From: Peribacillus muralis
Lineage (GTDB): Bacteria; Bacillota; Bacilli; Bacillales; DSM-1321
DNA: 60,455 nucleotides
Reading direction: 5' to 3'
Assembly: GCF_001439925.1 (NCBI RefSeq)
Contig: NZ_LMBV01000024.1
Coordinates: 1-60,455 of the forward strand
Below the pieces are notes generated by a model. The model made no database searches. It saw nothing but the letters and a program-made list of their open reading frames with translations, and was not told the DNA's origin. Within the stretch, counting starts at the first letter, position 1. Each line of letters begins with the position of its first letter. Below, in pieces: positions 44,534-55,366 of the stretch. The position numbers were made by a program, and so were the translations under genes.

Positions 44534-46453
44534 ATGGAAACGATTCGTTTAACAACAGCACAGGCGCTTGTGAAATTTTTAAACGCGCAGTATGTGGAAT
44601 GCGATGGTAAAAAAGAACGGTTTATTAAAGGGATTTTTACGATTTTTGGTCATGGGAATGTATTGGGGCTTGGTCAGGCACTGGAAGAAAATCCAGGTGA
44701 GTTGGAAGTTTATCAAGGACGGAATGAACAAGGAATGGCGCATGCAGCGATGGCGTTTGCCAAGCAGAAACACCGTAAACAAATTATGGCCTGTACCGCT
44801 TCGATCGGACCGGGATCAGCCAATATGGTGACTTCTGCAGCCACGGCAACAGCAAACAATATTCCTGTGCTTTTACTTCCGGGCGATGTGTTTGCCTCGC
44901 GCCAACCTGATCCCGTATTGCAGCAAATTGAACAAACGCATAATTTATCGATTTCCACCAATGATGCCTTCCGTGCTGTAAGTAAGTATTGGGACCGGAT
45001 CAGTCGTCCAGAGCAGCTTATGTCCGCTTTACTGAATGCAATGCGTGTTTTGACTAATCCAGCAGATACTGGTGCGGTAACGATTGCGCTGCCACAGGAT
45101 GTACAAGGAGAAGCATGGGACTATCCAGAAAAATTCTTTGATGATCGAGTTCATCGTATTGAGCGCCGGCAGCCATCTACGGAAAGTGTACGCGAAGCTG
45201 TGAACCTCATTCAAACAAAGAAGAAACCGCTACTGATTTTGGGCGGAGGAGTACGCTATTCGGAAGCGGCTGACTGTTTCTTGAATTTTGCTGAAAAGTA
45301 CCATATCCCATTTGGCGAAACACAGGCAGGCAAAAGCGGTGTCGAAAGTACCCATCCACTAAACTTAGGCGGACTTGGCGTTACAGGTAACTCAGCGGCC
45401 AATTCGATTGCAAAGGAAGCGGATTTAATCATTGCGGTCGGAACTAGGTTTACTGATTTTACAACGGGCTCTAAGCAGTTGTTTGGCAGTACTGACATTT
45501 TAACGATCAATATTTCAGAATTCCATGCAGCGAAATTGGATGCCACGAGTTTGGTCGCAGATGCGTTGGCTGGACTTGAAGCGATAGCCGACCAACTAGG
45601 AGACTACGTTTCCGGATATCAAAACGAAATTGTTGAAGCGAAACAGTGCTGGGAGAATGAGCTGAATCGTCTTTATGAAGTTACATTTGGAGAAAACTTC
45701 ACACCAGAAATCGAAGGGCATTTGGATGAAAAGCTATCTGAATATAAGGAAGTTCTTCATTCAGAACTGACCCAGACGAGTGTGATTGGCAAGGTGAATG
45801 AGCTACTTGATGAAGATGCCGTGATCGTTGGTGCAGCTGGAAGTTTGCCGGGCGACTTGCAGCGGATGTGGGTATCGAAGACTCGTAACTCTTATCATAT
45901 GGAATATGGCTATTCTTGCATGGGGTATGAAATTGCTGGCGCATTTGGTGCGAAGCTGGCAGAGCCTGAAAAGGAAGTGTACGCGATGACAGGGGATGGG
46001 AGCTTTTTAATGCTTCATACTGAACTTGTTACAAGCCTTCAGGAAGGTAAAAAAATCAATGTCATCCTTTTTGATAACTCTGGATTCGGTTGTATTAACA
46101 ATTTGCAAATGGAAAATGGCATGGGCAGCTTTAACACAGAGTTCCGCAAAAGAAATCAAGTAACAGGAAAATTGGACGGCCAGGTCATGGCCATTGATTT
46201 TGCCAAGGTAGCAGAAGGCTACGGGGTAAAAACGTATTCTGTTCGAACAATGGAAGAACTTGAAGCAGCCGTTATTGATTCAAAAAAGCAAAAAGTCAGT
46301 ACGTTGATTGACATTAAAGTCCTACCCAAAACAATGACACATGGATATGACGCCTGGTGGAATGTAGGGGTAGCGGAAATCTCTGAAAAAGAAAGTATCA
46401 AGGTCGCCTATGAAAGAAACCTAACAAATCTAGAAAAAGCACGTGCTTACTAA
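44534..46453 (+). CDS. iolD: 3D-(3,5/4)-trihydroxycyclohexane-1,2-dione hydrolase
   Basis: 639 residues, GAGAGGAG before the ATG. Thiamine-diphosphate enzyme of the acetolactate-synthase fold: N-terminal [17 protein letters not shown], central [13 protein letters not shown], and the TPP site [21 protein letters not shown] ending in N of [10 protein letters not shown]. It opens the ring of trihydroxycyclohexanedione to 5-deoxy-glucuronate. A T-rich element with GGAATGG / CCGTTCC pairing lies in the 102-bp gap after iolA and may attenuate transcription. Confidence 0.93.
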   Translation: METIRLTTAQALVKFLNAQYVECDGKKERFIKGIFTIFGHGNVLGLGQALEENPGELEVYQGRNEQGMAHAAMAFAKQKHRKQIMACTASIGPGSANMVTSAATATANNIPVLLLPGDVFASRQPDPVLQQIEQTHNLSISTNDAFRAVSKYWDRISRPEQLMSALLNAMRVLTNPADTGAVTIALPQDVQGEAWDYPEKFFDDRVHRIERRQPSTESVREAVNLIQTKKKPLLILGGGVRYSEAADCFLNFAEKYHIPFGETQAGKSGVESTHPLNLGGLGVTGNSAANSIAKEADLIIAVGTRFTDFTTGSKQLFGSTDILTINISEFHAAKLDATSLVADALAGLEAIADQLGDYVSGYQNEIVEAKQCWENELNRLYEVTFGENFTPEIEGHLDEKLSEYKEVLHSELTQTSVIGKVNELLDEDAVIVGAAGSLPGDLQRMWVSKTRNSYHMEYGYSCMGYEIAGAFGAKLAEPEKEVYAMTGDGSFLMLHTELVTSLQEGKKINVILFDNSGFGCINNLQMENGMGSFNTEFRKRNQVTGKLDGQVMAIDFAKVAEGYGVKTYSVRTMEELEAAVIDSKKQKVSTLIDIKVLPKTMTHGYDAWWNVGVAEISEKESIKVAYERNLTNLEKARAY

Positions 46454-46468
46454 GAGGAGGATTTGAGG

Positions 46469-47365
46469 ATGTTTGAGGGAAATCAGGTAAAGTTGGCGAT
46501 TGCGCCGATTGGCTGGACAAACGATGATATGCCAGAGCTTGGTGGCGAAGTGACATTCGAGCAGTGCATCAGTGAAATGGCACTGGCTGGATTTTCCGGC
46601 AGCGAGGTCGGCAATAAATACCCTCGTGATATAGAGGTTTTACAAAAAACATTGTCATTACGGGGCTTGGAAATCGCAAGTGCATGGTTTAGTGCCTTTT
46701 TAACCTCTATACCATTTGAAGAAACAACAAGGGCATTTATTGAACACCGAGATTTTTTACATGCTATGGGTGCAAAGGTCATTGTCGTATCGGAACAGGG
46801 TAATAGTATTCAAGGGCAGATGGAGACAGCGCTGTTTGACCAAAAGCCCTTCTTTACAGAAGCTGAGTGGAAGCTGTTAATAGAAGGTTTGCATTTACTT
46901 GGCGACTTGGCAGCTGAAAAAAACATGAAAATTGTCTATCACCACCATATGGGTACAGGTGTCCAAACGTCTGAAGAAATTGACCGCCTTATGGCAGAAA
47001 CCGATCCTGAAAAAGTATCGCTTCTGTACGACACAGGTCATCTCGTTTTTTCTGGTGAAAATCCTTTACATGTACTAAATAAACATATGAGCCGTATTCA
47101 TCATGTCCATTTAAAGGACGTCAGAATCGATGTAGCCAATAAGGTCCGTGAAAGGAAATGGAGTTTTCTGCAAGCGGTTAAACAAGGCGTATTTACCGTA
47201 CCTGGAGACGGAGTCATTGACTTTATCCCGGTTTTCGAAGCATTGGATACTGCCGGGTACAAAGGTTGGTTCGTCGTGGAGGCGGAACAGGACCCTGCAG
47301 TGGCGAACCCATTTGAGTTTGCACTGAAAGCACGCAAGTATATCCGTGAAACTAGCGGACTATAA
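46469..47365 (+). CDS. iolE: myo-inosose-2 dehydratase
   Basis: 298 residues from ATG 46469, 8 nt after GAGGAGG (46454-46460); a TTG at 46463 is too close. TIM-barrel of the xylose-isomerase-like family with metal ligands in [34 protein letters not shown] and [11 protein letters not shown], and a terminal [15 protein letters not shown]. It dehydrates inosose to trihydroxycyclohexanedione, the step before IolD. It begins 15 bp after the iolD stop. Confidence 0.92.
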   Translation: MFEGNQVKLAIAPIGWTNDDMPELGGEVTFEQCISEMALAGFSGSEVGNKYPRDIEVLQKTLSLRGLEIASAWFSAFLTSIPFEETTRAFIEHRDFLHAMGAKVIVVSEQGNSIQGQMETALFDQKPFFTEAEWKLLIEGLHLLGDLAAEKNMKIVYHHHMGTGVQTSEEIDRLMAETDPEKVSLLYDTGHLVFSGENPLHVLNKHMSRIHHVHLKDVRIDVANKVRERKWSFLQAVKQGVFTVPGDGVIDFIPVFEALDTAGYKGWFVVEAEQDPAVANPFEFALKARKYIRETSGL

Positions 47366-47589
47366 ACGAGAATGGTTACGGTGTTGGTAGATTTAGCGTC
47401 GCTAACATGGAGAGGGTAATGGGGGAAATGATTTCTTTCGTGTATCCATCATGGAATTCGAAAAATTAACGTGGCTACCGCAAACAAGCTCAATGATCAT
47501 GGAGCTGTGATAGATGCGACTTTTAGAAAACGTGAAACGCCATGAGCAAATGCTCCAAAGCGGAGGGCGTGTGAAGGGAGATAAAGTGT

Positions 47590-48378
47590 ATGTATGAAAA
47601 AATTGGAGAATTAAAGCAAGGTTATACCAAAATGACGGATATGGACAGTAAGCATCCTGATATGCTTCAGGATATTGGTATTTATACATTAGGTAAGGGA
47701 AACGTCGAGGTGCTTTTTGACGGCAGCAAAGAGGCAGCCATCCTTCTGCTTGAAGGATCTGTCCGTTTGGAATGGGACGGGAATTCACAGGAAGTTAAGC
47801 GTAATAATGTTTTTGAAGAAGATCCATGGTGTCTGCATGTTCCAAAAGAGGTAGAAGTGACGGTTCATGCACTAGAGAACAGTGAAGTGCTTGTTCAAAA
47901 AACGGATAATGAGAAGGTGTTCGAAGCAAAATTGTATTCGCCGGAGGAATGTGAAACCACGAATGCTGGTGAAGGAGTTTGGGGCGGAACTGCTGAGCGT
48001 GTGATTCGTACTATTTTTGATTATAACAATGCTCCTTATTCGAATCTTGTAATTGGAGAGGTCATATCCTATCCGGGTCGCTGGTCAAGTTATCCACCTC
48101 ATCATCATGACCAGCCTGAGGTTTATTATTATCGATTCGATAAGCCGCAGGGTTTTGGCTGTGCAATGGTTGGGCCTGAAGCCTATCGTGTTGAACATAA
48201 TAGCTATATTACGATTCCCGGTGTGCTCGACCATCCTCAAGCAACTGCACCCGGATATGCGATGTACTTCTGCTGGATGATTCGCCATCTCAAAAACAAT
48301 CCATGGACAGATCGTATCATGGAGGAAGAGCATAAATGGCTTCTCGAGCCTGATGCAAAAATCTGGCCAGAAAAATAG
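47590..48378 (+). CDS. iolB: 5-deoxy-glucuronate isomerase
   Basis: 262 residues, GAAGGGAG 9 nt before ATG 47590. Double-cupin protein: YPPHHHDQPEVYYYRFDKPQG holds the metal-binding His/Glu and YAMYFCWMIRHLKNNPW is conserved at the C terminus. It converts 5-deoxy-glucuronate to 2-deoxy-5-keto-gluconate, the IolC substrate. It lies 224 bp after iolE, unusually far for this operon. The gap shows no intact gene, only short translated pieces. A terminator follows. Confidence 0.92.
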   Translation: MYEKIGELKQGYTKMTDMDSKHPDMLQDIGIYTLGKGNVEVLFDGSKEAAILLLEGSVRLEWDGNSQEVKRNNVFEEDPWCLHVPKEVEVTVHALENSEVLVQKTDNEKVFEAKLYSPEECETTNAGEGVWGGTAERVIRTIFDYNNAPYSNLVIGEVISYPGRWSSYPPHHHDQPEVYYYRFDKPQGFGCAMVGPEAYRVEHNSYITIPGVLDHPQATAPGYAMYFCWMIRHLKNNPWTDRIMEEEHKWLLEPDAKIWPEK

Positions 48379-48417
48379 ATATGGTTGGTTGCCCTGTCCA
48401 ATTAGAAGGTTAAATTG

Positions 48418-48457
48418 AAAGAAGCGTAAACGGACTAAGACCTTTACGCTTCTTTTT
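48418..48457. terminator. bidirectional terminator between iolB and the symporter
   Basis: AAAGAAGCGTAAA / TTTACGCTTCTTT arms with a 12-nt loop, T-run on the plus side and A-run on the other, between converging genes. Confidence 0.85.
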
Positions 48458-48559
48458 GAAGTATATTTTTTACTACTCCGAATTGCCTCGGATAGTGTAG
48501 CACCGTGAAGACAGAACTTAATAGAAGAAGATTTTGCATCGAAACCGATCTTGGAATCA

Positions 48560-49960
48560 TCACATTGAAACGTTACCTTTACGTTCACTAAGATCTTTTA
48601 TAATTGTATTGTATTTATCGTCAGAGAGTTTGTAGAATATTGCGATTACTACAATGGTAGCCAATGCCAGGGTGCTTGGATAGATAAACATCAATCCTCT
48701 AATACTTTGAAGGACATCTGCACTTTGTACTGCATTCGGCACATAACCAACTAACCCTAATACAAGCCCTGGAACAAATCCTGCAATTGCTTGAGAAAGC
48801 TTACGGCAGAAGGTAAAGAACGAATAAACAACGCCCTCGGACCTGTTACCGGTTTTCCATTCCCCATATTCGACAGCATCGGAAACTAAGGCCCAGTTGA
48901 GACTGTTAACAAATGAACTTCCGAAGAAGGCAAAGCAGGCTAGGGTAATGAAAATCACTGCGTTATCTGCAAAAATATAAGCTGAAATGTCTCCTACAGC
49001 CCAAATGGCGCAACCTAATATATATGTAAACTTCTTACCGATTTTTTTGACCATGAAAGGAACGAGAGCAACGCCAATAAATACGCATCCAATACTAAAA
49101 AAGCCCATATATGGAACAATGGAGACGTTCTTTAATACATACTGACAAAAATATACTTGAACAGCAAGCTTGACGTTAAAAGCTGAAAAAGTAAATAAAT
49201 TCACCAAGCAAAGAACAAGTAAAGGAGTATTTTTTAATAACCCTTTATAACTGTCAATCAATCTCACTTTTGTTTCCTTTGGTTTTTCGTACACATATCT
49301 TTCTTTTACATTGGCATACCCGTAGATTTGTAATAAAACACCTAAGCAGGCAAAAACAGATACAGCCACAACATAACCAGTAGATTCACTATTGAACATG
49401 AAGACAACAGGCATGAATCCTACAGTCGTAATAAGAAGCCCTAAGTTTGAACCCGCTTGCCTAAATGATGCCAATTCCGCCCTTTCCACGGGATCTTTCG
49501 TCATAGCAGGCACCATTGATCCATAAGGAATATTTGAAATGCTGTAAATGGTTCCAAACGCCATGTACGTTACAAATGCCCAGACAGTTTTTCCTGTTAG
49601 CGAAAAATCGGGATTAGTAAAACTGACGATCGTAATTAAAGCAAGTGGAATCGCCGCATACAAAATGAATGGACGAAATTTACCTCTAGGACCAATGTTT
49701 TTACGATTATCAATCCAAGTACCTACCGAGATATCCGCGAATGCATCCCAAATTTTTGTAATTAGAAAGACTAAACCGGCTGTTGCAGAAGACAAACCTA
49801 ATGAATCCGTATAAAAATTAAGCAAGTAAATTTGACCAAGATCAAACATGAAGTTATTTCCTACATCACCTAATCCGTAAGCAATTTTCTCTTTAAGTTT
49901 TAGTTTTTTAGAAGTATCGACCGATTGTATCTCCGTCTTATCAACTACTGGTTGTTCCAT
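48560..49960 (-). CDS. GPH-family (MelB/YicJ-like) sugar:cation symporter
   Basis: 466 residues, GAGGAGAG before the ATG. About 12 membrane helices. Signature KIAYGLGDVGNNFMFDLGQIYLLNFYTDSLG, KIWDAFADISVGTWIDN and FFGSSFVNSLNWALVSDAVEYGEWKTGNRSEG are those of glycoside-pentoside-hexuronide symporters. It is convergent with the iol operon and separated by one shared terminator. It may supply an inositol, a glycoside or a hexuronate; an IolT/IolF type MFS inositol carrier is not present in the window, which makes it a candidate. Confidence 0.85.
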   Translation of the reverse strand: MEQPVVDKTEIQSVDTSKKLKLKEKIAYGLGDVGNNFMFDLGQIYLLNFYTDSLGLSSATAGLVFLITKIWDAFADISVGTWIDNRKNIGPRGKFRPFILYAAIPLALITIVSFTNPDFSLTGKTVWAFVTYMAFGTIYSISNIPYGSMVPAMTKDPVERAELASFRQAGSNLGLLITTVGFMPVVFMFNSESTGYVVAVSVFACLGVLLQIYGYANVKERYVYEKPKETKVRLIDSYKGLLKNTPLLVLCLVNLFTFSAFNVKLAVQVYFCQYVLKNVSIVPYMGFFSIGCVFIGVALVPFMVKKIGKKFTYILGCAIWAVGDISAYIFADNAVIFITLACFAFFGSSFVNSLNWALVSDAVEYGEWKTGNRSEGVVYSFFTFCRKLSQAIAGFVPGLVLGLVGYVPNAVQSADVLQSIRGLMFIYPSTLALATIVVIAIFYKLSDDKYNTIIKDLSERKGNVSM

Positions 49961-50068
49961 AACTTCTCTCCTCAGACTGTTTGGATTTGCTTTTTCAAGC
50001 TACTGGTTTTGCAACAGAATAAAGAACCCTTTGGTTGACCAATCGGATGTTCATTTTAATATAATTAC

Positions 50069-50097
50069 ATTATTCCGATTGAAATGCAAGGAATAAT
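50069..50097. promoter_or_regulatory. inverted repeat upstream of the symporter
   Basis: ATTATTCC / GGAATAAT, 8-bp perfect arms, 13-nt spacer, 110 bp before the symporter start on its 5' side. Operator candidate. Confidence 0.4.
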
Positions 50098-50152
50098 TTT
50101 ATTGTTGATTCGGAAAAATTAGATAATTTACTATATTCATACTCTTTATTCC

Positions 50153-50236
50153 TTGAATACCAATCAGATTAGTGTATAATTTGATTGAATTATATAATTT
50201 ACATTCTAGCATCTCAAAACGAACGTAATCCGTTCG
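50153..50236 (+). promoter_or_regulatory. ssuD promoter and inverted-repeat operator
   Basis: TTGAAT at 50153 and TATAAT at 50175 (16-bp spacer) form a plausible sigma-A promoter. Downstream, CGAACG TAATC CGTTCG (50220-50236) is a 6-bp perfect inverted repeat close to the ssuD RBS and could bind a repressor. Confidence 0.45.
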
Positions 50237-50264
50237 GTTATTTTAGTGTAGGAGGAAGATAAAT

Positions 50265-51395
50265 ATGAATGTGTTTTGGTTTATTCCGACAGGCGGGGAC
50301 AGCCGTTATTTAGGAACATCAAAGGGCGGGCGTGATGTGGATTTCGATTACATGAAACAGCTTGCACAAGCCATTGACTCTTTAGGATATCAGGGAGCCT
50401 TACTGCCAACGGGACGATCTTGTGAAGATGCGTGGGTAACGGCATCTTCGTTATTATCCGTCACTTCACGCTTGAAATTTCTCGTAGCGCTCCGTCCTGG
50501 ATTAATGCTTCCATCCGTCGCAGCCCGAATGACGTCAACATTCGATAGATTATCAGGCGGACGTCTCTTAATCAATGTCGTTTCAGGAAGTAATCCCGCA
50601 GAGCAAGTTGGCGATGGTGTTACGGTTGACCATGACGAACGTTATGAACTGACAAATGAATTTTTAGACGTATGGCGTTCCCTGTTGGCAGGAGAAGAAG
50701 TTGAACATGATGGAAAACACTTACATATTGACGGGGGGCGTCTTATTTTTCCACCGGTTCAAACACCTCACCCTCCTATCTATTTTGGTGGTTCGTCAGA
50801 GAAAGCACTTTCTGTAGCTGCTAAACATTGTGATGTGTATTTAACATGGGGCGAACCCGTTGAGGCAGTAAAAGAAAAAATCAATTCAGTAAAAGCCTTA
50901 GCTGAAAAGGAAGGACGTACACTGACCTTCGGCATTCGCTTACATGTCATTGTTCGTGAAACGGAAGAAGAAGCTTGGCAAGCAGCCAATGACTTAATTA
51001 AATATGTGGATGACGAGACAATTGAAGCTGCCCAAAAGGAATTGAGTAAACATGTTTCAGAGGGGCAACGTCGCATGCTAGCACTTTCTAGTGGGAGCAA
51101 AGACAATCTGGAAATCAGCCCTAACTTGTGGGCAGGTGTTGGTCTAGTACGTGCTGGTGCCGGAACGGCGTTAGTCGGTGATCCAGAAACGGTAGCCGAA
51201 CGCCTAAAAGAATACCAAGCCATTGGCATCGATACCTTTATTTTATCTGGGTATCCACATTTAGAAGAAGCCTATCGAGTAGCCGAACTTCTATTCCCTC
51301 ATTTTCCTTTACACTCGAATCAGGAGAAGGAGCAAAAGGCAGCCAAAACAAATCAAGGAGTTGTCATTGCGGATAGCATTCATCCAACTAGATAG
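50265..51395 (+). CDS. ssuD: FMNH2-dependent alkanesulfonate monooxygenase
   Basis: 376 residues, TAGGAGG 8 nt before the ATG. Luciferase-like monooxygenase: [22 protein letters not shown] is the SsuD-specific start, with [30 protein letters not shown] and [17 protein letters not shown]. It releases sulfite from alkanesulfonates using reduced flavin. No ssuABC transporter or ssuE reductase is adjacent, so flavin and substrate must come from genes elsewhere. A terminator follows. Confidence 0.92.
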   Translation: MNVFWFIPTGGDSRYLGTSKGGRDVDFDYMKQLAQAIDSLGYQGALLPTGRSCEDAWVTASSLLSVTSRLKFLVALRPGLMLPSVAARMTSTFDRLSGGRLLINVVSGSNPAEQVGDGVTVDHDERYELTNEFLDVWRSLLAGEEVEHDGKHLHIDGGRLIFPPVQTPHPPIYFGGSSEKALSVAAKHCDVYLTWGEPVEAVKEKINSVKALAEKEGRTLTFGIRLHVIVRETEEEAWQAANDLIKYVDDETIEAAQKELSKHVSEGQRRMLALSSGSKDNLEISPNLWAGVGLVRAGAGTALVGDPETVAERLKEYQAIGIDTFILSGYPHLEEAYRVAELLFPHFPLHSNQEKEQKAAKTNQGVVIADSIHPTR

Positions 51396-51420
51396 CCTTT
51401 CAAAAACACTAATGGAATTA

Positions 51421-51452
51421 GGGTCTCAACGATACTGTTGAGGTCTTTTTTC
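51421..51452 (+). terminator. terminator of ssuD
   Basis: GTCTCAAC / GTTGAGGT stem with a 6-nt loop and TTTTTTCT. Confidence 0.7.
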
Positions 51453-51596
51453 TAAGGGTATTAATAATAGGTCCAAATTCCATATCGGTTTGTTCTTTCA
51501 TGATTAATAAGAAATGGAAAGGTTAGAAGTGTTCATTTCCTTCTCATCAATAGCAACCGATAGTATTTCATTATAAAGAATATGGAGGAGATTTTT

Positions 51597-52052
51597 ATGA
51601 ATATTAAAATAGATGATTTAACTGGATCTGAAGTGATCGAATTGGTGAACGAGCACCTTCACAGTATGACCCTGCATTCACCCCCAGAAAGTATACATGC
51701 ACTAAATCTTGAGGCATTGCGAAAACCAGAAATTACATTCTGGAGTGTATGGGAAAAAGATGAATTAGTTGGATGCGGGGCACTTAAAGAACTTGATGGG
51801 CAACATGGAGAGATAAAATCAATGAGAACATCTTCATCACATCTAAGAAAGGGCGTTGCAAATGAACTAATTCAATTCCTACTAGAAGAAGCCAAGCGAC
51901 GTGGCTATCGGCGGTTAAGTTTGGAAACAGGATCAATGGATGCTTTCGAACCAGCAAAAAGACTTTATGCAAGCGTGGGTTTCCAATATTGTAAGCCGTT
52001 TGCAGATTACACTGAGGACCCAAATAGCGTATTTATGACAAAGGAATTATGA
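51597..52052 (+). CDS. GNAT acetyltransferase
   Basis: 151 residues from ATG 51597, 8 nt after GGAGGAG. A single GNAT domain: WEKDELVGCGALKEL, then RTSSSHLRKGVANELIQFLLEEAKRRGYRRLSLETGS with the R/Q-x-x-G-x-G/A acetyl-CoA loop seen as LRKGVA, and SVGFQYCKPF near the end. It resembles YsnE-type proteins of bacilli. Substrate unknown. A 11-bp stem terminator follows. Confidence 0.85.
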   Translation: MNIKIDDLTGSEVIELVNEHLHSMTLHSPPESIHALNLEALRKPEITFWSVWEKDELVGCGALKELDGQHGEIKSMRTSSSHLRKGVANELIQFLLEEAKRRGYRRLSLETGSMDAFEPAKRLYASVGFQYCKPFADYTEDPNSVFMTKEL

Positions 52053-52106
52053 GTTTACTAGTCAGTTCCTAATCGTTCTATAAATATTTGAATGTAAATA
52101 ATGAAG

Positions 52107-52145
52107 AAACCCAGCTAATCAATTTCATGTGATAGCTGGGTTTTA
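52107..52145 (+). terminator. terminator of the GNAT gene
   Basis: Perfect 11-bp arms AAACCCAGCTA / TAGCTGGGTTT (52107-52143), 15-nt loop. From 52146 to 52335 no gene is seen. Confidence 0.8.
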
Positions 52146-52335
52146 AGCTTGAACTGGAAAAATAGCATTTAAAATGTAAAATAAATACTAAAATTTTATT
52201 AATAGAATGTGTTAGGGCTTAATAGTTGGACAAGTATATGGATGTATTAAAGTATTCGAGGAAAATGTCTAAATATGAATAAAGAAATTTATGGAAATCA
52301 AGGTACTTATGTATGAGTATAAGTAAAGTGAGTAG

Positions 52336-52349
52336 TTCGTTATAACGAA
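52336..52349. promoter_or_regulatory. 14-bp palindrome before the Ig-like protein gene
   Basis: TTCGTTATAACGAA, a perfect palindrome, lies immediately upstream of the GAGGAGG RBS, where a bound repressor would block transcription or initiation. Confidence 0.45.
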
Positions 52350-52365
52350 TTGAGGAGGAAATTTC

Positions 52366-53508
52366 GTGCGTAATAAAGGTATTTTGTCATTGGTTGCTGT
52401 AGGTCTATTTGCTTCATCGTTGTCGATAGGTGCTGTTAAGGCAGAAGGAAACGGGAACGGGTTGGCAAGAAAAGCTATTGAACATCAGGTGGAAAAACCA
52501 CTTGAAAAAGGTGTTATTGATTCTAAAACGTTTAATCTACTTGAAAAAGAATTAAATGGTTCTAATCCACACTCAGTTAAAGATTTTAATAAAATTGGTA
52601 GAAAAAGTAGTTCTTCCAGTAGCGAATATATTTTTGAAACTGAATACAATGACGACTTTGATTCAGCAGATAATGCATCATACGAATTAGGAACAATCGG
52701 TCAATTGCTTCCTTTGTATGATGTGGATTTTCATAAAGTAGTTGTTCCAACTAGTGGAGTGTTATTAGTGGCAGGATTCACTGACTCATATGCTATTGAT
52801 CTAGTATTTGCTGCTATGCAAAAGGGTTTCGTTACAAATAGTAACTTGGAATATCTAGGCAGTGAATATGAAGAGGGTGTTGAAGTACAAGCGTATCAAG
52901 CTAAAAAAGGCACATACTATGTGGGTGTAATAGACCAAGATAACGAATACATTGACGATAATACAGAATATGACATGTATGCAACCGCAACAGCATTTGT
53001 AGACAATGTTGAGCCAGCTAAGCCTACTGTCTATAGAGTTGATAACAATGACAAAGTAGTGACTGGGAAGGCAGAAGCTAATTCTACGGTTACTGTTAAA
53101 AGCGGAAGCAAAGTGCTAGGTACTGCAAAAGCAACATCTAAAGGAACATTCTCTGTAAAAATCGCAGTTCAAAAAGAAGGTACAAAATTGACCATTACAG
53201 CTAAGGATAGTGCAGGGAATTAGAGTTCAAGTGCATCGGTAACTGTTGTAGATGTTGTCGCACCGAGCAAACCAACAGTAAAGAAAGTAGATGACAATGA
53301 TAAAGTTGTTACCGGGAAAGCAGAAGCAAATTCAACCGTAACTGTAAAGGCAGGAAGTACAACCCTTGGTTCAGCGAAAGCTAGTTCTAATGGTAACTAC
53401 TCAGCCAAGATCAAAGCACAGAAAAAAGGAACGACACTTTCTATAAGTGCAAAGGATAAGGCAGGCAATACTAGCTCCAAGGCAACTACTAAAGTCGTAA
53501 AACATTAA
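52366..53508 (+). pseudogene. secreted PPC/Ig-like protein interrupted by in-frame TAG
   Basis: GTG start behind GAGGAGG. Residues 1-28 form a signal peptide (GILSLVAVGLFASSLSIGAVKA). About 85-210 resemble a pre-peptidase C-terminal domain (ETEYNDDFDSADNASYELG). Two tandem bacterial Ig-like modules follow, each with KPT.....DNDKVVTGKAEANSTVTVK. The frame meets TAG at 53221-53223 at the end of module 1 (KDSAGN), then continues in frame through all of module 2 to TAA 53506-53508. Module 2 has Thr-Ser after the same AGN. The amber codon truncates a 380-residue protein to 285. The intact downstream part and terminator imply a recent event or a base error. Confidence 0.85.
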
Positions 53509-53516
53509 GTTCTACA

Positions 53517-53546
53517 AAGTCGAGGTTTTGTTCCTCGGCTTTTTAA
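53517..53546 (+). terminator. terminator after the full Ig-like frame
   Basis: AAGTCGAGG / CCTCGGCTT stem with one G-T pair and TTTTT, 9 bp after the TAA at 53508. Confidence 0.8.
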
Positions 53547-54063
53547 TTATCTTTTTAGATTGGATTCTATTACGGTTTGTAATAAAAAATGGTGAACATA
53601 AAATGAATATTACATAGTGAACCTCGTTAGAATATATACCAAAGAGTCAGCTCATTATTATTAAATAAATAATGGAGAATAAATGTTAAAAAAACAATTA
53701 AATAAAATGTTTACCGTAGCTATAACGCCATCGCTATTATAGGGACAATACTTCTTCAACCATCGGGCGCTTTATTGGTCAAACGAATTAGTATTCTAGA
53801 TGACGAGAGGAAAATGGTTTTAGTCTGCTATACAATTGCACCAAACGGAAGTTTTATGCAACTAGCGAGGCAGTTGAATTCATTTATATCGTTACTGTGG
53901 TTAATGAAAACGAAGAATTAAATCTAAAATCATAGAATAAGTATTAGATGTAAAAGGGATTTCCTTAGTTGTTTTTGCTTTATCTTCAATTTATCTTAAT
54001 TATTAAGGGAAAAGACGTTTGAATTTCATTCCTGCTTACAATAATACCCTAAGGTGAGTGAAC
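53547..54063. other. stretch without a supported gene
   Basis: A frame near 53735-53935 reads IAIIGTILLQPSGALLVKRI and NGSFMQLARQLNSFISLLWL without RBS or a clear family, possibly a decayed membrane gene. No repeat or RNA recognised. Confidence 0.3.
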
Positions 54064-54450
54064 ATGAAAAATAGACTGGAAACAAAAATGATAAAAATAC
54101 TCAGCGGAAACAGGGAAACTAGATTGACCGTGCAAGTTGCAGATACTCAAAGAAAAAGAGATAAAGGCTTAATGTTTGTTGGGAATTTACCCGAAAATGA
54201 GGGGATGTTATTTGTGTTTCCAGTAAAAATCCATGGTGGCTTCTGGATGAAAAACACATTAATTCCTTTATCTATTGCTTTTCTTGATTGGGATGGGAAA
54301 ATTAAAAAAATACTTCATATGGAGCCTTGTAAAGGAGAAATATGTCCTACCTATGATCCGGAAATTCCTTATTACTATGCAATCGAAGTGAACCTTGGCT
54401 GGTTTGAAAAGAATCAAATTAAAGATGGGGATTACGTAAGATTTTATTGA
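54064..54450 (+). CDS. DUF192-family protein
   Basis: 128 residues, ATG 54064 behind AAGGTGAG; the GTG at 54058 overlaps it. One DUF192 beta-rich domain: RKRDKGLMFVGNLPENEGMLFVFPV, then FWMKNTLIPLSIAFLDWDGKI and a final AIEVNLGWFEKNQIKDGDYVRF. Members are small cytoplasmic or exported proteins with a conserved GMLF.F....FWMKNT motif. No function is established. No signal peptide here. Confidence 0.88.
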   Translation: MKNRLETKMIKILSGNRETRLTVQVADTQRKRDKGLMFVGNLPENEGMLFVFPVKIHGGFWMKNTLIPLSIAFLDWDGKIKKILHMEPCKGEICPTYDPEIPYYYAIEVNLGWFEKNQIKDGDYVRFY

Positions 54451-54724
54451 AGTATGTGCAACCGCCTTAAGCGGCACGATAGCATATAGTGAATATACCG
54501 AAGTGCTAATTTCGATTTAAGAGAAGTTGGCACTAATTTTTTAGGAAATAAAAGTGGATTCCATTAAAGGGGAATATTCCTTTTGCTTTAATTGAAGATC
54601 GGAGCAAAAGCTTTTTAATGCAACTAAATGCCCAGAAAAGTTAAGAAACATGTTACAATAAAAGACGCCCTGTGGAAAGTTTTTCTAATAATAGTTTTAA
54701 GATCAGATATTAGTGAGGTGCGGA

Positions 54725-55366
54725 GTGAAAAGTCCGAAAAAGAGAAAAAAAGAATCCGAAAAAATATTAAAGACCCTAAAGGTACCCATAAATAAACATT
54801 TGCCTCTAACGGAAAATGAAGAAGAAGTTTCACTTAGATCAAAGGAAGAAATTATTAACAGAATTATTTCATTAGCTATAGTCTCAGCAAAAGCCATGGA
54901 GGCACCACCAGAAAAAATTGAGGAATTTATTGAAAGGTATGATGCTAATGAATTATTCACAGAAGAAGAACAAAGATTTTTAAAGAAAAAACATCATAAT
55001 AATGAGCTGATCCAATACTCGTGGAAGTTAGAATGTATTTGGGTTCTGCTTTGGTCTGTAAATCTAATATCCGATATAGATGTTCCAGCCGATACGTGCA
55101 ATGCTGAATTTGTTTTTGAGACGGTTTTTTCTTTTCATTCTAAACAAGAGTTACTTGATGAAGCCACTTTAAAACCGACCAGTGATATATTAGATAGTCT
55201 TGATTTTATTTATAGGGCACACTGGGCGGTGCGAGAAGCCCAAATAAATCAATTGGAAGTTCCAGCATCTCTAAATGAAGGCGTTGTATATGAAAGGCAC
55301 TACACCCTTAATTGGCTAGTGAATTATTTGGATCAAGAATGGGAGGGAATAAGTACAGATACATAA
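54725..55366 (+). CDS. DUF4272-family protein
   Basis: 213 residues from GTG 54725 (MKSPKKRKKESEK) with GAGGTG 5 nt upstream; GTG 54713 is an alternative. DUF4272 motifs: RSKEEIINRIISLAIVSAK, LIQYSWKLECIWVLLWSVN and IYRAHWAVREAQ then GVVYERHYTLNWLVNYLDQEWEGISTDT. Soluble, basic N terminus. Function unknown. Confidence 0.88.
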   Translation: MKSPKKRKKESEKILKTLKVPINKHLPLTENEEEVSLRSKEEIINRIISLAIVSAKAMEAPPEKIEEFIERYDANELFTEEEQRFLKKKHHNNELIQYSWKLECIWVLLWSVNLISDIDVPADTCNAEFVFETVFSFHSKQELLDEATLKPTSDILDSLDFIYRAHWAVREAQINQLEVPASLNEGVVYERHYTLNWLVNYLDQEWEGISTDT

